This document shows positions 24,083 to 31,874 of a DNA stretch of 37,445 nucleotides, in pieces. Location of the stretch: assembly GCA_003500135.1 (NCBI GenBank), contig DNTA01000219.1, forward strand, positions 1 to 37,445, written 5' to 3'. Origin of the DNA: Cytophagales bacterium. GTDB lineage: Bacteria > Bacteroidota > Bacteroidia > Cytophagales > Cyclobacteriaceae. The position numbers and the translations under genes are program-made. The notes under the pieces were generated by a model. It worked only from the letters and a program-made list of their open reading frames with translations, was not told the origin of the DNA and made no database searches. Positions within the stretch are counted from its first letter, which is position 1; every line of letters begins with the position of its first letter.

Positions 24083-24196
24083 ATGGGAAAAGGAGACAAA
24101 AAGACAAAAAAGGGTAAAATTGTAAAAGGGACCTACGGGGCCAGGCGACCCAGGAAGAATAAAAATAAGGCCCTTCATCAGGCAAAAGAGAAATAA
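24083..24196 (+). CDS. 30S ribosomal protein bTHX
   Basis: A 37-aa very basic protein beginning MGKGDKKTKKGKIVKGTYGA, with ARRPRK following. This matches the bTHX (Thx) peptide that sits in a cavity at the top of the 30S head in Thermus and is widespread in Bacteroidota, where the pattern is MGKGDKKS-RGKI-GTxGxxRP. The gene is too short for common ORF cut-offs. It has its own promoter and ends 3 nt from the stop of the convergent WYL gene, with no terminator hairpin visible between them. Confidence 0.92.
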   Translation: MGKGDKKTKKGKIVKGTYGARRPRKNKNKALHQAKEK

Positions 24197-24199
24197 AGA

Positions 24200-25168
24200 T
24201 TAGTTGAGCGCCTGGTTTTTAGTAAGATACCGGGCACTTAACTCATTGACCAACTTAATTACTTCGCTTTTCACTTCAGTTGGATGGATTTCGATAACCG
24301 AGCTTCCAAGAATTAGAATCCACCTGGTAAAAAATGGCATGTCAGTTACGCCGAATGTCAGCCTAAAATAGTCCGGATACTCATTCTCCTCCACAAGACC
24401 CATATTGTACTTTATGTCTTCAATATACTTCATAACCCCTTTTTCCAGGTTTAAAGTGACTAATCTTATTTCGGTCCGTGCCTTCAATTCCTCTAAATAA
24501 TCCTGAAGAGATTTTCTGTTATAGCGATGGAATTTTTTGTTAAGCACTTTCACTTTCTCCATTCTGTCAAGTCTGAAATCGCGGTAATCCTTTCTAAAAT
24601 GACAATACCCAATAAGGTGCCAGTGGTTCCCGTAGAAACATATACCTATCGGCTCAATATTCCGTTCGGTAAATTCCTGCCGATAACCTGAAAAATATTT
24701 AACTGATAGCAAATTGTTGTTGACCAGTGCGGATTGAATTTTATCAAAATGCAGAGACGGTTGTTTCCGGGGCATTGGAAAGTACCATTTTGTTAATACT
24801 CTTTGTTCCAGTTTTTCCAACGCATCTTTTTGCTCTGATCTTAATACTGACTTAATCTTATAGACAGCATCAGAGTGTTGTTTGTAGAGTGTTTCATCTC
24901 CCCATTTTTCTACTAACTGATGACTGATGATGAGTGATGAGGCCTCTTCTTTGGTAAATGATATTGGGGGCAGATGATAGCCATCAGCAAGGTAATACCC
25001 TACTCCTGCTTCAGCCCCTATGGGTACGCCAGCTTCTTCCAGGGCACGAATATCGCGGTATACTGTTCGCAAACTAATGTCAAACCGTTCTGCTATTTCG
25101 CTGGCCTTAACAATTTTTTTGCTCTGCAGCTGGGTTATGATTGCCTGCAATCGGTCTATTCGATTCAT
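24200..25168 (-). CDS. YafY-type transcription regulator (HTH plus WYL domain)
   Basis: A 322-aa DNA-binding regulator. The N-terminal winged helix-turn-helix spans about residues 1-60 (LQSKKIVKASEIAERFDISLRTVYRDIRALEEAGVPI). The WYL ligand-sensing domain lies at about 140-225 (NNNLLSVKYFSGYRQEFTERNIEPIGICFYGNHWHLIGYCHFRKDYRDFRLDRM), and a WCX-type extension follows to the end. The literal W-Y-L is here H-W-H-L-I. It is preceded by 30 nt after the GyrI-like gene on the same strand, so the pair probably forms an operon whose leader region contains an inverted repeat (25663-25690). Ligand unknown. Confidence 0.92.
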   Translation of the reverse strand: MNRIDRLQAIITQLQSKKIVKASEIAERFDISLRTVYRDIRALEEAGVPIGAEAGVGYYLADGYHLPPISFTKEEASSLIISHQLVEKWGDETLYKQHSDAVYKIKSVLRSEQKDALEKLEQRVLTKWYFPMPRKQPSLHFDKIQSALVNNNLLSVKYFSGYRQEFTERNIEPIGICFYGNHWHLIGYCHFRKDYRDFRLDRMEKVKVLNKKFHRYNRKSLQDYLEELKARTEIRLVTLNLEKGVMKYIEDIKYNMGLVEENEYPDYFRLTFGVTDMPFFTRWILILGSSVIEIHPTEVKSEVIKLVNELSARYLTKNQALN

Positions 25169-25198
25169 AAAAAGTAGCCCGGGTCAAGGGGCATTAAT

Positions 25199-25651
25199 TT
25201 AGTGAATTCCCAGTTGAATTTCAGTGATGTTGTTGGGTGAATCAAATTTTTCGTAATGATGATAAACCTCTCTACACTCATTAGTTGGGATAAAACCTTT
25301 CACTGACATTTCTTTCATCATTCTTTCGAAGCGCTGCCCAATATCTTGTAAACCGCCTTTGTATTCCGAATTAAAAACCCTGATCGGTTCTAGTTCACGA
25401 AATTTATATTTGGAATTACCTTCTTTTGGATTTTTTACGACAAGCGCAATTTCCAGATGAAATGGTTGAGTAAGGTCATCAGACATTCCGGTGTAGATAA
25501 AATGCATTGGCTCCTCTTCTTCAAGTCCCAGATTTTTAGCTTCATGGTACATGTCCTCAATAACCTCCAAGGCAACCTTGTTAATTTGATCTAGTGTCGT
25601 AGTCGTGGCATGGTAGAAGATCTTTTTCGGTGAAGTTTGCTTAGTGTTCAT
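25199..25651 (-). CDS. GyrI-like / effector-binding domain protein
   Basis: A 150-aa cytosolic protein resembling stand-alone GyrI-like (SOUL/AraC effector-binding) small-molecule domains: a KKIFYHATTTTLDQI start, central EEPMHFIYTGMSDDLTQPFHLEIALVV and C-terminal FEKFDSPNNITEIQLGI strand. The frame is open to 25711, but ATG 25651 (MNTKQTSPKK) is better, because the extra 20 codons contain the inverted repeat and promoter region. Such domains are often encoded beside YafY/WYL regulators in Bacteroidota and may sequester or sense the same ligand. Assignment is by fold-like pattern and context, so moderate. Confidence 0.7.
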   Translation of the reverse strand: MNTKQTSPKKIFYHATTTTLDQINKVALEVIEDMYHEAKNLGLEEEEPMHFIYTGMSDDLTQPFHLEIALVVKNPKEGNSKYKFRELEPIRVFNSEYKGGLQDIGQRFERMMKEMSVKGFIPTNECREVYHHYEKFDSPNNITEIQLGIH

Positions 25652-25662
25652 AGTGGATGATT

Positions 25663-25690
25663 TTAGTGTTAAATGATTTAAAAACACTAA
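25663..25690. promoter_or_regulatory. Inverted repeat, candidate operator of the GyrI-like/WYL operon
   Basis: TTAGTGTT (25663-25670) and AACACTAA (25683-25690) are perfect inverted octamers separated by 12 AT-rich nt. They lie 12-39 nt upstream of the GyrI-like start, where the promoter should be. Autoregulation by the WYL protein is the natural guess. Confidence 0.5.
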
Positions 25691-25816
25691 TCTATGGGCG
25701 GATGGTGACAACAGTATGTCAGCAGTGTTATATGTTTATAACTTCCATGAAAAGTTACTTTTCAACCTTTGGCGCTTTTCGAAGTTTATGTATTTTACCG
25801 GTTTAAAATTTATACT

Positions 25817-26026
25817 ATGGCAAAGACCAAAAACCCCCTTGTCCGTGAGATCAACTATATTCTGCTGGCTTTTTTACTCACACTTATTGGAATTCTTTTA
25901 TACGGGTTACTTTTCAATGTCTGGATTAAAACAGTGGAAACAATATTAATTTGGGCTGCCTATACTTATGCAGGATTAATAGCGTTAAGGTTTATAAGAT
26001 GGTTTATAAACTTGTTTAATACATGA
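25817..26026 (+). CDS. Small two-TM membrane protein, unknown function
   Basis: A 69-aa protein with a basic N-terminus (MAKTKNPLVREINY) and two membrane segments at about residues 15-37 (ILLAFLLTLIGILLYGLLF) and 42-60 (TILIWAAYTYAGLIALRF). ATG 25817 is preferred over the open frame to 25769, since a possible promoter (TTTG near 25768, then TATTTTAC about 19 nt on) overlaps the extension. Its TGA overlaps the ATG of the next gene (ATGA at 26023-26026), so the two are translationally coupled. It is not a recognised family; a small inner-membrane partner of the next product is possible. Confidence 0.7.
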   Translation: MAKTKNPLVREINYILLAFLLTLIGILLYGLLFNVWIKTVETILIWAAYTYAGLIALRFIRWFINLFNT

Positions 26027-26530
26027 TCCGAATTAATTTGGTTTTAATCCTGATGCTATTCCGTCGACTTTTATCCGCTCAAATTATTCCAGATAGTACA
26101 GCTTTTGATTTTTTGGTGGGTAAGTGGGATGTCCAGTGGTACAATCCTGATAGTTCTATTCGGTCGGGTACGAATCCTATATAAAATTTTAGGAGGAAAT
26201 GTACTCCAGGAAAATCTTCTTGTAGAAGATAACTCAAATTTGGCAGGTTATGAAGGAAAAAGCTGGTCTGTATTCAATACACGGGATGATACCTGGCGTC
26301 AGACATGGGTAGATAATCAAAGTGGATATATTGAATTCAAGGGGGTTTTAGAAGATAATCGAAAAATTTTTAGAACGAAAATAAAAGTGCAAGGAGAAAA
26401 AGATTTCGTTTCTCAAAAGGTATTCTACAATATTTCTCCCAATAGTTTCACATGGGACTGGATGAGGTCAGAAAATGGCGGGGAAGACTGGGTACTTCTT
26501 TGGCGAATCTATTACAAAAGACAAGAATAG
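26023..26530 (+). pseudogene. DUF1579-like secreted protein gene split by a +1 frameshift
   Basis: ATG 26023 opens 53 codons (MIRINLVLILMLFRRLLSAQ, then AFDFLVGKWDVQWYNPDSS) that stop at TAA 26182. The continuation, YKILGGNVLQENLLVEDNSN and WSVFNTRDDTWRQTWVDNQSG, is in the +1 frame to 26530. Together they rebuild one protein of about 168 aa with the usual DUF1579-like order: FDFxxGxWxV, G.N, ILGGxVLxE, then QTWVDNxxG. One extra base around 26165-26176 (GGG or CC run) would explain it. The product would be a small periplasmic lipocalin-like protein with a signal peptide. The break may be a real mutation, a sequencing error or, least likely, programmed frameshifting. Confidence 0.78.
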
Positions 26531-26629
26531 CATTAGCAAATGGAAGTGGTCAAATTTCACGGATATTTCGCGATAAATATATACAAAAGCCGGCAATAAA
26601 CATGTTTTAGTATTTTAATGAATAATTAT

Positions 26630-27526
26630 TTAGCACTGTCTCGTCAAGCTTTGCAATAAAAATAAAAGCTCGTCCTTTATCAGATCAAACCGCGTCCAGG
26701 GTAAAAAATGATCTTCACCTTTTAGTATAATTGTCTTTAGATTTTTCTTATCGGGTATTTTGTTTTCGAGATATGCCACATTTTCGAATGGCACTAACCT
26801 ATCGGAGGTACCATGCAAAACAATCGCTTTGGAAGTAAAATCACCCCATTTTTTATCCAGATTTTTGAGTTCTGAAACATGGCTAAACTTCTCTGCCGCT
26901 GCCACCTTCATGGCCATTGGTACCATCCATTTGGTCATTTTCCATTTCGCCATTTTAGCTATTTTTATATCTTTTTCATTATAGGGATCGAGCGCCGGCG
27001 CCAATAGCACGATTGTCTCATATATTTCAGGAAATAAGATCGCCATTTGTGCAATCACAGGCCCACCGTAGGAATGGCCCACTAGAATGAAATCCTGAAA
27101 GCCATATTTCCTTTGAAGCGCCTGGTGCAGGGTATTAGCTTGTTTCTCAAGTGAAGTCATGGGTTCACCAAACTGAGAGTACCCATATCCGGGGCGATCC
27201 ACACTGATGAGATTGGCCTTTTGAGTAAGTTCCTTATCGGATAGGAATCTAGCATAATCACTTAATGAACCGGGCGCCCCGTGAACAAAGACAATTGTCG
27301 GGGAAGATTTTGATTTAAGCTGGGCAACATACCTAACACTTGTGCTATCCAGCCTGACTTGTTCTACAACGAATCTGGATCCTTCAATATTCCGGATTTT
27401 ACGCCATAGAACCTCATCTGAATCCCTGAATTGCAAGTTAAATGGAAGTTGAGCTGAAGCCATCATTAATAGAATCAGGAATGTTGCCAGCAAAACATAT
27501 CTTTTTTTTGGTAGCTTTTTTAGCAT
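26630..27526 (-). CDS. Alpha/beta hydrolase, membrane-anchored or secreted
   Basis: A 298-aa alpha/beta-hydrolase-fold enzyme. An N-terminal membrane or signal segment (residues 11-25, VLLATFLILLMMASA) precedes the catalytic domain. Visible features are the oxyanion-hole HGAPGS after TIVFV, the nucleophile Ser152 in GHSYGG, Asp242 in HGTSDRLVP and His273 in GEDHFLPW, a complete triad in the expected order. The substrate is probably an ester or amide of unknown kind. It lies 48 nt downstream of the zinc-ribbon gene on the same strand and may be co-transcribed. It converges on the DUF1579-like gene; the 99 nt between show no terminator. Confidence 0.88.
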   Translation of the reverse strand: MLKKLPKKRYVLLATFLILLMMASAQLPFNLQFRDSDEVLWRKIRNIEGSRFVVEQVRLDSTSVRYVAQLKSKSSPTIVFVHGAPGSLSDYARFLSDKELTQKANLISVDRPGYGYSQFGEPMTSLEKQANTLHQALQRKYGFQDFILVGHSYGGPVIAQMAILFPEIYETIVLLAPALDPYNEKDIKIAKMAKWKMTKWMVPMAMKVAAAEKFSHVSELKNLDKKWGDFTSKAIVLHGTSDRLVPFENVAYLENKIPDKKNLKTIILKGEDHFLPWTRFDLIKDELLFLLQSLTRQC

Positions 27527-27574
27527 GGGTAATTGTTGTGTTGCCCCTCAAACATCACACCAATGAACGATGAC

Positions 27575-28477
27575 CTATTCCTGAATGTTTTCTACATCAA
27601 ACTCTTCCAAAAACTCGCTGGCCTGTTTGGTTGAATAAAAGTCATATGACAAGGTCTGCCCCGTTCCTAAGGCAATTTGTATAGTAACACTTGAAACACC
27701 TTCGTCAGACTTAAATACCAATTTGTCTGGTAATTGATAATTATCCGCATCTTGAGAGAGTTTGGCGATTTTATGCACTTTATTGCGATTTGCTCCGCAA
27801 TACCTACACTGGTAATGGCGCTGCAATTCACCTTCTGAGTATTCAGTAGGCTCAACTAATATCTTCTCTTCTACCTGTCTCATGGTCTGAAATCCACAGG
27901 TATTGCATCGGCGTGCTTCCAAATGTCCCGGGTATTTTTCAATGTGAACATCGCCTGTTGCCTCATCTACCCAAACGTCATAATCTACACTAAAAACATT
28001 TTCCTCGGCTTGCATGCCTTCTTCGAGGTGAACATCTTCTTCCTCCTCGCTCAAAAGTTTCATTTTGTTACCGGTTTTAGGGTTGATGCGTGGTTTATAA
28101 CGAAACTCATTCAATGATTTTCTTAGTCGGGCAGGATAGGTGTATTTGAATAGTAAATGTGAAACATAATAGATGAGTGTTCCGATACAAATTGCGATAA
28201 ATAACCTTATGAATATCCAAAATACACTTGAAACAACAGTTTCGTGGTATAATGTATTGATGATAAAGGTAATGGCAACCGATAGGAAGATCATTGCAGT
28301 GAAATTCATCCTGGCTGAGTGATCCCGCAGACAATCGTATTTTTCTTTGTAGGTTTTTTGTGCACCTAACCGGGATTTGTGAATGATTATGGTTGTGAAA
28401 GCCGACAGAATTGCCAACCCTGCCAATCCATACATTACCAGGTTCCATATTCCTAAAAATTCAGCGTATGATTTCAT
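27575..28477 (-). CDS. Membrane protein with cytosolic zinc ribbon, unknown function
   Basis: A 300-aa protein with three predicted membrane segments, at about residues 10-32 (LVMYGLAGLAILSAFTTIII), 58-78 (FTAMIFLSVAITFIINTLY) and 84-108 (VFWIFIRLFIAICIGTLIYYV). A long soluble C-terminal part holds an acidic patch (EEEEDVHLEEGMQAEE) and a zinc-ribbon pair, CNTC (Cys191, Cys194) and CRYC (Cys224, Cys227). The spacing fits a single four-cysteine zinc site. I do not recognise a named family. It is the first gene of a possible two-gene unit with the hydrolase. The 215 nt between it and the divergent trp promoter hold no other feature I can support. Confidence 0.8.
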   Translation of the reverse strand: MKSYAEFLGIWNLVMYGLAGLAILSAFTTIIIHKSRLGAQKTYKEKYDCLRDHSARMNFTAMIFLSVAITFIINTLYHETVVSSVFWIFIRLFIAICIGTLIYYVSHLLFKYTYPARLRKSLNEFRYKPRINPKTGNKMKLLSEEEEDVHLEEGMQAEENVFSVDYDVWVDEATGDVHIEKYPGHLEARRCNTCGFQTMRQVEEKILVEPTEYSEGELQRHYQCRYCGANRNKVHKIAKLSQDADNYQLPDKLVFKSDEGVSSVTIQIALGTGQTLSYDFYSTKQASEFLEEFDVENIQE

Positions 28478-28670
28478 AGGTAGTTGATATTTATATATTT
28501 CAAATAATAATCAGATTTAATTGTTCAATATAAAATTAAAAACACAAAATACCCAACCCCCTTTATTCCATAGGTTACCTGGGCCTTAAATCCATCATAG
28601 GTGTTGTAATATATCAACATACAGATGACGCCATTAATTTAGGTATTGAAAAAAAATTATAGTAGGTGTG

Positions 28671-28701
28671 TTGGCACAAGTAAAATCAATTTCTATATTT
28701 G
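28671..28701 (+). promoter_or_regulatory. Consensus promoter of the trp operon
   Basis: TTG (28671-28673), 20 nt, TATATTTG (28694-28701), a full TAnnTTTG match. Using the box-to-start distance at the SRP RNA (about 4-5 nt), transcription starts near 28706, only about 3 nt before the leader-peptide ATG. Confidence 0.85.
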
Positions 28702-28708
28702 GCATCAA

Positions 28709-28771
28709 ATGAAAACGAAATCGACATATACATTCTTCTGGTGGTGGCACAGGGCATATTATCGGCGCTGA
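28709..28771 (+). CDS. trpL: trp operon leader peptide with FF, WWW and YY
   Basis: A 20-codon ORF reading MKTKSTYTFFWWWHRAYYRR. Three consecutive Trp codons (28739-28747) are flanked by two Phe (28733-28738) and, four codons on, two Tyr (28757-28762), so seven of twenty residues are aromatic and all three aromatic amino acids are represented. It lies directly after the trp promoter and before a terminator hairpin ahead of trpE. This is the ribosome-stalling sensor of transcription attenuation: charged tRNA-Trp lets translation finish and termination follow, while starvation stalls the ribosome. No Shine-Dalgarno can exist because the predicted leader is only a few nt. Confidence 0.92.
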   Translation: MKTKSTYTFFWWWHRAYYRR

Positions 28772-28831
28772 ACAGAAGAGGTACGTTATAAAATATTGGA
28801 AAAGGCCTGCTGTTCAGCAGGTCTTTTTTTT
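28767..28831 (+). promoter_or_regulatory. trp attenuator: terminator with competing antiterminator
   Basis: The terminator pairs 28801-28811 with 28816-28826 (11 bp with one G-U, loop GTTC) and is followed by eight Ts (28824-28831). The antiterminator pairs GCTGAACAG (28767-28775) with CTGTTCAGC (28810-28818), 9 perfect bp, which takes up part of the terminator. The upstream strand overlaps the last codons and the stop (28769-28771) of the leader ORF, so a ribosome reaching the stop blocks it. A ribosome stalled at the Trp codons leaves it free. Confidence 0.88.
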
Positions 28832-28849
28832 GACTAAAACTTTATCATT

Positions 28850-30271
28850 TTGGAAAAAAAATATATAATATCAACGCATTATGAAAGGCTTATAGCGGAT
28901 GTGGTGACCCCTGTAAGCATTTACCTCAATATTCGCGATAAGTTTGCCGGGGCCATAATGTTGGAAAGCTCAGACTACCACAGCGATGAAAACAGTTTCA
29001 GTTATATCTGTTTCAATCCCATAGCTTCCTTTGAGATGTCCGGCAAATCTCTAAAACGGTCTTATCCTGATGGTAAAATAGATCAAAAAGGCTTATCTAC
29101 ACCGAAGGACGCCATCGAAGAGTTACAGGGATTTGCACAAACATTTAAATCGGATAATCTAAATTTTGACTTCATATCGAACGGACTTTTCGGTTACATA
29201 GCATATGAGGCCGTCCAGTATTTCGAGGATATCACCTTTGATCAAAAAAAGAAAGATGAGTACAACATACCTGATATTCTGTATAAAACTTACCGAAATA
29301 TCATAGCCATCAACCATTTCAATTCAGAAATGTATGTTTTCGACCATTGTGTAGAAGGGGTCCACAATGAGTCTAATCTCAGTGAGATCATCAGCCTGAT
29401 AAAGAGTAAAAATTTTGCAGCCTATCATTTTGAAAAGGTTGGTGATGAATCCTCCAATTTTAATGACACGGAATTTTTGGGGATCATTAAAAAGGGAAAA
29501 GGTCATTGCCACCGTGGTGATGTGTTTCAAATTGTTCTTTCCAGAAGGTTTCAGAATAAATTCAAAGGCGACGAATTCAATGTTTACAGGGCGCTCAGGG
29601 CTATTAATCCGTCACCTTACCTCTTCTTTTTTGATTATGGTAGTTTTAAGATTTTCGGGTCATCCCCTGAAGCACAGATTGTTGTCAAAGACGGTGAAGC
29701 ATCCATTTATCCTATAGCAGGTACATTCAGGCGATCGGGAAATGACATGGCAGATGCCGAACTGGCGCAGAAACTTTCGGAAGATGTTAAGGAAAACTCA
29801 GAGCATATAATGCTGGTGGATCTTGCACGAAATGACCTGAGCAGAAGTGGCGAGGACGTTGAAGTGGAAACGTTTAAGGAAATTCAATACTACTCACACG
29901 TGATCCACCTGGTTTCCAAAGTTACCGGTAAACTAAATAGCGATACGCAAACTGCCCAGATTGTGGCTGATACATTCCCGGCAGGTACGCTTTCGGGAGC
30001 TCCCAAACATATGGCCATGGAGCTGATCGATCAATATGAGCCTACCAAAAGAGGCTACTATGGAGGGGCCATCGGTTACTTTGGCTTCGATGGCAATTTC
30101 AATCATGCCATTATGATCAGGTCATTTTTGAGTAAAAACAATACGCTTTTCTACCAGGCAGGTGCAGGGGTAGTGGCCAAGTCGAAAGAAGAAAATGAAT
30201 TGCAGGAAGTAAATAACAAATTGGCTGCTTTGAAGGCTGCCATTGCTGCGGCCGGAAGAATAAAAAATTAG
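28850..30271 (+). CDS. trpE: Anthranilate synthase component I
   Basis: Makes anthranilate from chorismate, with ammonia delivered by TrpG; first committed step of tryptophan synthesis. The 473-aa length is normal. The Trp feedback-binding region has MLESSDYHSDENSFS (LESS at 38-41), and the catalytic core has QIVLSRRF, INPSPYLFFFD, GSSPEAQI, PIAGTFRRSG, EHIMLVDLARNDL and DTFPAGTLSGAPK. The start is TTG 28850: the frame meets TAA 15 nt upstream and has no ATG before conserved sequence. It begins 19 nt after the attenuator T-run and is the first structural gene of trpEGDCFBA-aroF. Confidence 0.97.
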   Translation: MEKKYIISTHYERLIADVVTPVSIYLNIRDKFAGAIMLESSDYHSDENSFSYICFNPIASFEMSGKSLKRSYPDGKIDQKGLSTPKDAIEELQGFAQTFKSDNLNFDFISNGLFGYIAYEAVQYFEDITFDQKKKDEYNIPDILYKTYRNIIAINHFNSEMYVFDHCVEGVHNESNLSEIISLIKSKNFAAYHFEKVGDESSNFNDTEFLGIIKKGKGHCHRGDVFQIVLSRRFQNKFKGDEFNVYRALRAINPSPYLFFFDYGSFKIFGSSPEAQIVVKDGEASIYPIAGTFRRSGNDMADAELAQKLSEDVKENSEHIMLVDLARNDLSRSGEDVEVETFKEIQYYSHVIHLVSKVTGKLNSDTQTAQIVADTFPAGTLSGAPKHMAMELIDQYEPTKRGYYGGAIGYFGFDGNFNHAIMIRSFLSKNNTLFYQAGAGVVAKSKEENELQEVNNKLAALKAAIAAAGRIKN

Positions 30272-30274
30272 CAC

Positions 30275-30850
30275 ATGAATATTCTAGTTATCGATAATTA
30301 CGATTCATTTACTTATAACCTGGTGCATATTATCAGGGAGCTGGGGTATTCAAGGCAGCTTAAGATTTTCCGAAATGATAAAATTGAAGTGGAAGAAGTA
30401 GCTGATTACGATAAAATCCTTTTATCTCCGGGGCCTGGTATTCCTGAAGAAGCAGGCATTATGCTGGATGTTATTCGCCAGTATGGTCCATCAAAAAGTA
30501 TTCTGGGGGTTTGCCTGGGCCACCAGGGCATTGGTGAGGTATATGGCGCCAGGCTTTATAATATGCCGGAAGTGTTTCACGGGGTGCAAAAAACCACACA
30601 TATCATTACCGATATAAGTGATTATATATATAAAGATTTGCCAAATAAGTTTCAGGTTTGCCGCTATCACTCATGGTCAGTCGAAAGCGCAAGTGTCAAC
30701 GGGGATCTCGAAATCACATCTGTCGATGATGAGGGAATAGTTATGGGAATACAGCACAAAAAATTTGATGTAAGAGGGGTGCAGTTCCATCCTGAATCGG
30801 TGATTACCGAACACGGAAAAAAAATGATTGAAAACTGGATTAAACACTAA
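30275..30850 (+). CDS. trpG: Anthranilate synthase component II (glutamine amidotransferase)
   Basis: A class I glutaminase of 191 aa that supplies ammonia to TrpE. It begins MNILVIDNYDSFTYNLV, has the oxyanion loop SPGPGIPEEAG, and the triad Cys80 (GVCLGHQ), His172 and Glu174 (VQFHPES). It starts 3 nt after the trpE stop. PabA-type proteins look alike, and in some Bacteroidota one amidotransferase may serve both anthranilate and aminodeoxychorismate synthases. The position inside the trp operon makes TrpG the primary role. Confidence 0.96.
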   Translation: MNILVIDNYDSFTYNLVHIIRELGYSRQLKIFRNDKIEVEEVADYDKILLSPGPGIPEEAGIMLDVIRQYGPSKSILGVCLGHQGIGEVYGARLYNMPEVFHGVQKTTHIITDISDYIYKDLPNKFQVCRYHSWSVESASVNGDLEITSVDDEGIVMGIQHKKFDVRGVQFHPESVITEHGKKMIENWIKH

Positions 30851-30860
30851 TCGTACGAAA

Positions 30861-31871
30861 ATGCTTTTAATGAAAGATATACTCAACGAACTTTTTGAAT
30901 ATACATCGCTATCGCGCGAGCAGTCGAAAGAAATTCTTACCAACCTGGCGCAAGGCAGGTACAATACTTCCGAAATGGCTGCCTTTCTTACGGTTTATCT
31001 TATGCGTAGTATTACGGTACATGAATTGGCTGGTTTTCGCGATGCCATGCTCAACTTATGTGTACCTATAAATATGGAGGAATACGATGTGATGGACCTA
31101 TGCGGCACAGGAGGTGATGGTAAAGATACCTTTAACATTTCCACACTGGCCAGTTTTATCGTGGCAGGAGCAGGTCAAATGGTGGCAAAGCACGGAAATA
31201 ACGGGGTTTCTTCCATTTGTGGTTCTTCTAATTTATTGCAACATCTCGGCTACCGGTTTACCAACGAGGAAGACAAGTTGAAAAAAGTGCTCGAGGCAAG
31301 TAATATCTGTTTTTTGCATGCCCCGCTATTTCACCCGGCTATGAAAAATGTAGCGCCCGTACGGAAGGAATTGGGAGTGAAAACGTTTTTCAACATGCTG
31401 GGGCCCATGGTTAACCCTACTTTTTTAAAGAAACAAATTGTGGGGGTTTTCAGCCTGGAGTTGGTACGTCTATATGGCTATTTGTATCAACAGTCTGATG
31501 CCGATTATATCATTTTGCATTCTCTCGATGGCTACGATGAAATATCCCTGACGGGCAATTTTAAAATGACCGGGCCAAATGATGATGCTATCATTTCCCC
31601 TTCGGAACTTGGTCTTGATCAGGTAAATGCCGATGAATTGAAAGGGGGCAATACGGTTGAAGAATCCGCCAGGATTTTTATGGGCATTTTGAATGGGAAG
31701 GGGAATAGTGCACAAAATCAGGTGGCAATTGCTAATGCCGGAGTGGCACTTTATTGTTCAAAAAAAGCGGATACTATCGAAGATGGAGTGGCAATGGCCA
31801 AAGAGTCACTCGAATCGAAGAGGGCATTGCAATGCTTGACTACTTTTATTGAAACATCTCAAAAAAACTAG
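30861..31871 (+). CDS. trpD: Anthranilate phosphoribosyltransferase
   Basis: Joins anthranilate to PRPP. The 336-aa protein has the PRPP-binding DLCGTGGDGKDTFNIST motif, KHGNNGVSS, and the anthranilate-site FLHAPLFHPAMKNVAPVRKELGVKTFFNMLGPMVNP. The frame is open from 30828, inside trpG; I place the start at ATG 30861 (MLLMKDILNELF), with ATG 30870 as the alternative. It is 10 nt after the trpG stop, in operon order. Unlike some enterobacteria, TrpG and TrpD are separate proteins here. Confidence 0.95.
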   Translation: MLLMKDILNELFEYTSLSREQSKEILTNLAQGRYNTSEMAAFLTVYLMRSITVHELAGFRDAMLNLCVPINMEEYDVMDLCGTGGDGKDTFNISTLASFIVAGAGQMVAKHGNNGVSSICGSSNLLQHLGYRFTNEEDKLKKVLEASNICFLHAPLFHPAMKNVAPVRKELGVKTFFNMLGPMVNPTFLKKQIVGVFSLELVRLYGYLYQQSDADYIILHSLDGYDEISLTGNFKMTGPNDDAIISPSELGLDQVNADELKGGNTVEESARIFMGILNGKGNSAQNQVAIANAGVALYCSKKADTIEDGVAMAKESLESKRALQCLTTFIETSQKN

Positions 31872-31874
31872 CAT

